DNA of 64,000 bases, from assembly GCF_003576645.1 (NCBI RefSeq), contig NC_044925.1, positions 18,703,404 to 18,767,403 of the forward strand. The letters run 5' to 3'. How positions within the stretch are numbered: the stretch's first letter is position 1; each line of letters opens with the position of its first letter. Under the pieces are notes generated by a model. It was not told where the DNA came from and made no database searches. It worked only from the letters and a program-made list of their open reading frames with translations. Both the position numbers and the translations under genes were made by a program. The stretch comes from Ipomoea triloba (Eukaryota; Streptophyta; Magnoliopsida; Solanales; Convolvulaceae). Positions 59,945 through 64,000 of this stretch are shown one piece after another.

Positions 59945-60160
59945 GACTAATCATTAGTCCACACAAATATCAAATAATTTATATTTAGTGCATTTAGTAT
60001 ATTAAAAATGTACGTTATATTTAGGAAAACTATATTATTTGAATACTGAAAGTACATTATTTTGTATAATGTACATTCAATACACGAATAATGTACTTTT
60101 AGTATATTAAAAATGTACATTTTATTATGGTCCACAAAACACTATTTGGACCATAATTTG
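59945..60160. mobile_element. MITE fragment, TGGTCCACA ends
   Basis: TTAGTCCACACAAATATC at the left and TATGGTCCACAAAACAC..TGGACCATAATTTGCTC at the right enclose repeated GTACATTATTT and AGTATATTAAAAATGTAC words. It is related to 7661-7785 and 27873-28122. Confidence 0.5.
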
Positions 60161-60165
60161 CTCCC

Positions 60166-60477
60166 ATGAGACCCATACCCGTGCCTATTTATACCAATTG
60201 CTCTCCTCAATTTGCGATCAAAATGTGGGATAATCAACAAGAAGGCCTAAATAGTTCATCTTCAACTCATCTACAAACTTCCCAAGGCAAAGATTTCACT
60301 ATGGAGATGTTTCTAAGGTTGAGACATGTTAAGCGCAACATTCGTGCACAGCTCGCACATGCACTCTACTTTAATACATGCTTCAGTTTTTTTTTCCTGC
60401 TATCTCCAAATTTCTCTCTTCATTTCCTGCTATCTCCAAATTTCTCTCTTCAAAGCATCCACAATAGTGAATTTTAG
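60166..60477 (+). other. Unidentified open frame of 103 residues
   Basis: A TATTTATA motif at about 60186 precedes a frame with MWDNQQEGLNSSSSTHLQ and FLRLRHVKRNIRAQLAHAL. The composition is protein-like up to about 60390, then it runs into a duplicated CTGCTATCTCCAAATTTCTC unit. No family is recognised, and it may be a gene or retroelement fragment. Confidence 0.2.
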
Positions 60478-60834
60478 GTGGGTTTTGCAAGTTTGAATGC
60501 ACATGTAGAAGAAAGTGAGGAGATAAAAGAATTGGAAGTGTTACAAGGAGATTTAATTTTTAGCTCTGTAGTGGGCCCCAACAAAATGAAAGAAGTTGTT
60601 GCACTCCTCGCATGAAGTGCGCCTAGCTAGGCACGTGCACTCCACGACTCCACGCACCCAGCAGACGCGTAATTTCCTTTGCCTTTTCTTTTCTTTCTTT
60701 TTTTTTTTTTTCTTTTTTAATTTTTTCTTATATCCTTTCTCACTCCCATGTTCTCCCCCATCTCTGCAAAAATTCCTCAAAAGCTATGCCTAATAGGAAT
60801 GCCCATTAAAATACCAAACTATTGGTGTTGCTCT
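60453..60834. mobile_element. Possible MITE, AGCATCCACAATAG / CTATTGGTGTTGCT ends
   Basis: AAGCATCCACAATAGTGAAT at the left resembles in inverted form CTATTGGTGTTGCTCTTG at the right. This is a terminus type common in plants. No target duplication is visible. Confidence 0.35.
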
Positions 60835-60954
60835 TGTAACTAGATGATGTGATTGTCATGTTTTTCAGCAGTGAAATATACCAAAAATTGAAGGCCCCCT
60901 CCATTCTTGGGAGGAAATAGTAAACCCCTATTATTGACTTCAGATGTCCATCCA

Positions 60955-63519
60955 TTAACTGCTATGATCCAGCAATAGACCACTACTTACAATTTGCTGA
61001 CACAAAGGAGAAGAATGAAAGAAGAGTACAACAGCAGAAATATCGTCCATCGCAATCCCTCTCCGCTTGCGTTTCCACGCCCGAGCAGCGCACTCAACAA
61101 GCCGCTTGCCCGCTTTCGCCCTGTCTGGAGCCGTCGACACGATTTGCACCGCTTCTTGGTTGGATATGACATCCCACACCTTCACAATTCAATGGAAAAG
61201 CACAACATATTCAATCAAAGTGTTTGCTAAAGGTAGGAAGCTGCAGAGTTGGGTGCAAGAATCGCAACTGCCAATCATGTATGCCAACTCAATCCTTGTG
61301 ATTTCTAATTAGATATTCCTAACTACATAATTAAGAAATATAACTTAGTAGTTCTTGATAATTAATATTAGATTCTTGGGCAGAGGCTAGTAAAGGGTCA
61401 AGTCAATCAATTGGTGGCTAGGGGACTGTTGGGCGGAGGCCAGTGAAGGGCCAAGTCCAGCACTCTGTCTCTCGAAAATGTTATGACGGTCTATAAGGAA
61501 ATAAAGTTGTGTCTTCGCTATGAGCTATAACTTTTGGCGTAGTGGTAAGTGCTTGATTTTAACAAGTGGTAAATAAGTAAGATTTCGAAGAGAGAAGAAC
61601 ATCAAAATACCCCATCTGTTGCCAGCACGACAAATTGGTCTCTGCTTGTTATGTGCCTTTGCGTCACATCGGGCACAGAAATAAGTCCAAAATCCTTCAC
61701 ACAATAGTCTCCAAAGGCTCTCGACATTGCGAGGCCTGGGGATTCATCATCGGGCAGCCACACTCTATGCACCCCTGGTTCATCATCCAAGCAGAATACG
61801 CGCCCATTACACTGTGTTATTCTCTCAGCTTCCTCTGGAAACAAAATTAAACAGATAATGCCAGTGAGTTCTTGAATAATACTAATGAAAAGAGAACACG
61901 CACAGGTACAATAGTGTGTGTGTGTAAGAGAGAGAGAGAGACTCACGAGGTAGATTGGGCTTAAAATCGATAGTGAGCTGAACTGCAACCATGTTTCCAT
62001 CATCCTCGGTCGTAGCCAATACAGCACGAGAGTCTCCAACGTTTGCAATAAAAATCATCTCACCCTGTAGGTTAAAAACTTCAAGTTGAATACTAAGCGA
62101 TGGATGCCAAGTATGTGAACATACTAATGTTGCAAATGAAGTTCCACTAAAGGAGCCTGAATACTCGTTGCATAACCGCTTTTGTGTTTTAGAGTCAAGA
62201 ACACTGCTTTTCCAGTGTAACAAATCTCCGAGCATTAAGGCAAGCACACCTCAAAATTAAGGTAGCCTTGCCATAGTTGAAACGTTAATGCGATTACACC
62301 CTATACTAAAATCTTCGGGGAAAATCAGTCTGTGACAATGTTTCCCCTGAATTACTAGCTAGTAAAGATCATTCTTAATAGACAACCAGAAAAAACAATT
62401 GCTTCGAAAAATTTATGAATTTACCTGTCTGACAACACTCAAGGCGGTGGTTCCGCTATAAAATGAATCGATTCTCGGGTGGTGCTCCAGCTCCTGATCT
62501 ATAGCAGCACAAGCCTTGAGGTAAGAATTCTTCCATATATTAAACTTATTAAGCTTTTTGTCGGCATCCAAACCAAAATCTGGATCAATTGAAGCCTCGG
62601 CCAGTGACTCCTGCCAATAACAAAGCAGCGATGATGGCATAGATTCTCGAACCATCTTTGCCACGAAATGTCCCCAAGGGCCATGCCCATCAAATATACC
62701 ACAATATACCATGTCTTCTTGGCATCCAAATTCCTATCATCATCAAAAACTCTATCAAGAGATGGCTAAAATTTTGCATATCTCTACATACTAAATAAAG
62801 TAAAAACTGGTCCACAAGAAAAACCAACACATATTTAAATCTGTTGGGCAGAGTCCGGTAAGGACCAACCGGCCAAGTCCAGCACCATGTGGCTAGGGGA
62901 ATTGTTGGGCGAAGGCCAGCAAGAGCCAAGTCCAACACCACGTGACTAGGGGATTGTTGGGCGGAGGCCGACAAAGGGCCAAGTCCAGCACCATGTGGCC
63001 AGGGGAATTGTTGGGCGGAGACTGGTAAGAGCCAAGTCCAACACCACATGGCTAGGGAATTGTTGGGCGGAGGCCGGTAAAGGGCCAAGTCCAGCACCCG
63101 GCTCTCGAAAATGTGTGGCTGTACAAAGAAATAAACTTGCGCCTTTGCTACTAGCTATACTTTTTGGCGTAGTGGTAAGCGCTTGATCCTAACAAAATCC
63201 TCAAGAACAAGGGGAAAATCTAAACAATTAAAGAAACATAAATATTTGAAGGTAAGTTTGAGCAAAAGGGCATGATTACCTCCCAAACAATGAAGCAATC
63301 TTGGTTGGTGCCTTTCTCTCCTCTTTTGGAGAAAACAGAAGCAAAATTCCTAGAGCCATCAACATTTATGGCACCAGAAGATCTCAGTATCAAATCATTT
63401 TTCTTGGCCATCTTAGCCATGGCTTCCACAGCTTCTCTCCCACCCTCCTCAGAATTGCTCCTCCCTTTCCTGAATGAGAGGGTCCTAGCAAGCCCATTGA
63501 ACATGGATGAAAGCCTCAT
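60955..63519 (-). CDS. EGR2-like: Clade E PP2C protein phosphatase (EGR1/EGR2-like), 5 exons, 371 residues
   Basis: It is a Mg/Mn-dependent Ser/Thr phosphatase. The Arabidopsis relatives (EGR1-3) are plasma-membrane-associated clade E PP2Cs that restrain growth under drought. Exons: 63519-63280, 62733-62425, 62064-61947, 61834-61611, 61179-60955. All junctions are GT-AG and in phase; the last acceptor (GAAG) has a weak pyrimidine tract. Metal-site residues are present: Asp74 in GTNQDCF, Asp95 in GIFDGHGPWGH, the Asp of LATDGVWDV (296) and MDDISAV near 342. GDSRAVLA, DEPGVHRVWLP and SPGLAMSRAFGDY are also intact. From memory, it matches Arabidopsis EGR2 closely (FCLDDEPGVHRVW). The protein starts MRLSSMFNGLAR, so the MG-initiated myristoylation start of the Arabidopsis proteins is missing. 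It runs tail-to-tail with PLD zeta. Confidence 0.92.
61379..61600. repeat. Dispersed repeat in PP2C intron 4 (two 53-bp units plus a tRNA-like tail)
   Basis: Two diverged units of the GTTGGGCGGAGGCCAGT..AAGTCCAGCAC type are followed by CTCTCGAAAATG and TGTCTTCGCTA. Next comes TGGCGTAGTGG (61535-61545), which fits a pol III A box, with a weak B-box-like GATTTCGAAG at 61581. The same composite is found in intron 1 of the same gene. Confidence 0.6.
62842..63200. repeat. Five tandem units of about 53 bp plus a tRNA-like tail in PP2C intron 1
   Basis: Units start TGTTGGGCGGAGGCCGGTAA and contain GCCAAGTCCAGCACCATG and GGCTAGGGGAAT. They alternate between two subtypes (AAAGGGCCAAGTCCAGCAC and AAGAGCCAAGTCCAACAC). 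The array (62842 to about 63106) is followed by the tail seen in intron 4, with TGGCGTAGTGG at 63165-63175. On the minus strand the array is an open, Trp-rich frame, which I consider a by-product of the repeat. Confidence 0.75.
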
Positions 63520-63720
63520 ATCACCCCCCTCTCAGCTACCCAAAATTCCCTACAATAAATCCACAATTCTTGATCTTTATCACTCCAATATGCTCAAACC
63601 ATATATAGACACATATTATCCACAACTGGGATTATTATATACAGACAGATACAATCACATGATGCATGTAATGTGATATTCCAATCTCATGAAAAAGAGA
63701 AACTGATCTGACTAGGAAAG
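63520..63720 (-). promoter_or_regulatory. Putative PP2C promoter and 5' leader
   Basis: On the minus strand a TATA-like CTATATATGG lies at about 63600-63607, roughly 80 bp before the ATG at 63519. The short leader has no upstream ATG. This is inferred from position only. Confidence 0.4.
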
Positions 63721-64000
63721 TTTAGAATCTAAAGATTATAAAATAAATAAACTGCAGGAGGAGTGGGTGAATCTGGATGGGCTCAGTTAACTTTTTTTAG
63801 TGAAAAGTGCAATAAAGGCAGAGAATACTGAAACTAGCCCTCCTTAAATGGAATTCCAACTATACATGATTACATGGAATTCTTGTTTGTTTGTTGAGAT
63901 GCTGTCAGAAAATACACAGTTTATCAAGCCTTTGAATGTAGAGAATTCTTCATAGACTTTTGTTCTTTTTCCAACCATATGTGCTCAGACAATACTAGAA
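63721..64000. other. PP2C upstream region, nothing else recognised
   Basis: Ordinary AT-rich DNA to the end of the window. Confidence 0.4.

Noticed and set aside
61602..62048. 148-residue minus-strand frame reading through PP2C intron 3
   Set aside because: It includes exon 4 but also intron sequence; the conserved NLP-Q-EAERI junction requires splicing.
62690..63097. Trp- and Pro-rich minus-strand frame running through PP2C intron 1
   Set aside because: It comes from the 53-bp tandem units staying open by chance. It is not in frame with exon 2 and breaks the conserved WE-EFGCQED junction.
63272..63676. 134-residue plus-strand frame
   Set aside because: It is antisense to PP2C exon 1 and its promoter, and has no domain.

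Overview
This is a 64 kb piece of AT-rich plant nuclear DNA, very probably from a eudicot. It holds two complete intron-containing genes of plant-specific type, surrounded by dense transposon debris: MITEs, long-TIR MULE-like elements, a Helitron, a PIF/Harbinger element, Copia and gypsy-like remnants, a SINE and many microsatellites. My impression is Convolvulaceae (Ipomoea-like), from the recurrent ACTCCGTA octamer and the style of the elements, but that is a guess.

Region 1-18 kb: AT-rich DNA with (TA)n runs, a probable gypsy-like LTR remnant (about 1.02-2.1 kb), several MITEs, then a large fold-back element (about 7.8-18.0 kb). The two arms of this element carry the same broken kinesin (ARK-type) fragment and the same fragment of a transposon-borne gene, in opposite orientation around a loop of about 113 bp. 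A long-TIR MULE-like element is nested in its left arm. A 1717-bp stretch here is present twice in tandem with no difference I could find and meets at a single N, so it is probably an assembly artefact.

Region 18-42 kb: MITEs, a SINE with target duplications, a Copia gag/protease fragment split by a Harbinger MITE, an apparently intact 3.58-kb PIF/Harbinger element (30842-34421) with both proteins, and a 5.06-kb Helitron (35520-40583). The Helitron body is an array of about fifteen repeats of its own 5' terminus.

Region 42-64 kb: two convergent genes. The first is a phospholipase D zeta gene (+ strand, 42873-55779, 21 exons, 1051 residues, PX-PH-PLD type, closest to Arabidopsis PLDZ2 as I remember it). 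The second is a clade E PP2C phosphatase (- strand, 63519-60955, 5 exons, 371 residues, EGR1/EGR2-like). Both have complete reading frames, consistent GT-AG splice sites and all expected catalytic residues. Their introns hold small mobile elements. They are separate transcription units, and nothing in the sequence links their functions.

Single-N gaps at 2214, 8664 and 30034 and a 25-N gap at 37640-37664 mark weak points of the assembly. No bacterial genes, CRISPR arrays, rRNA genes or recognisable tRNA genes were seen.
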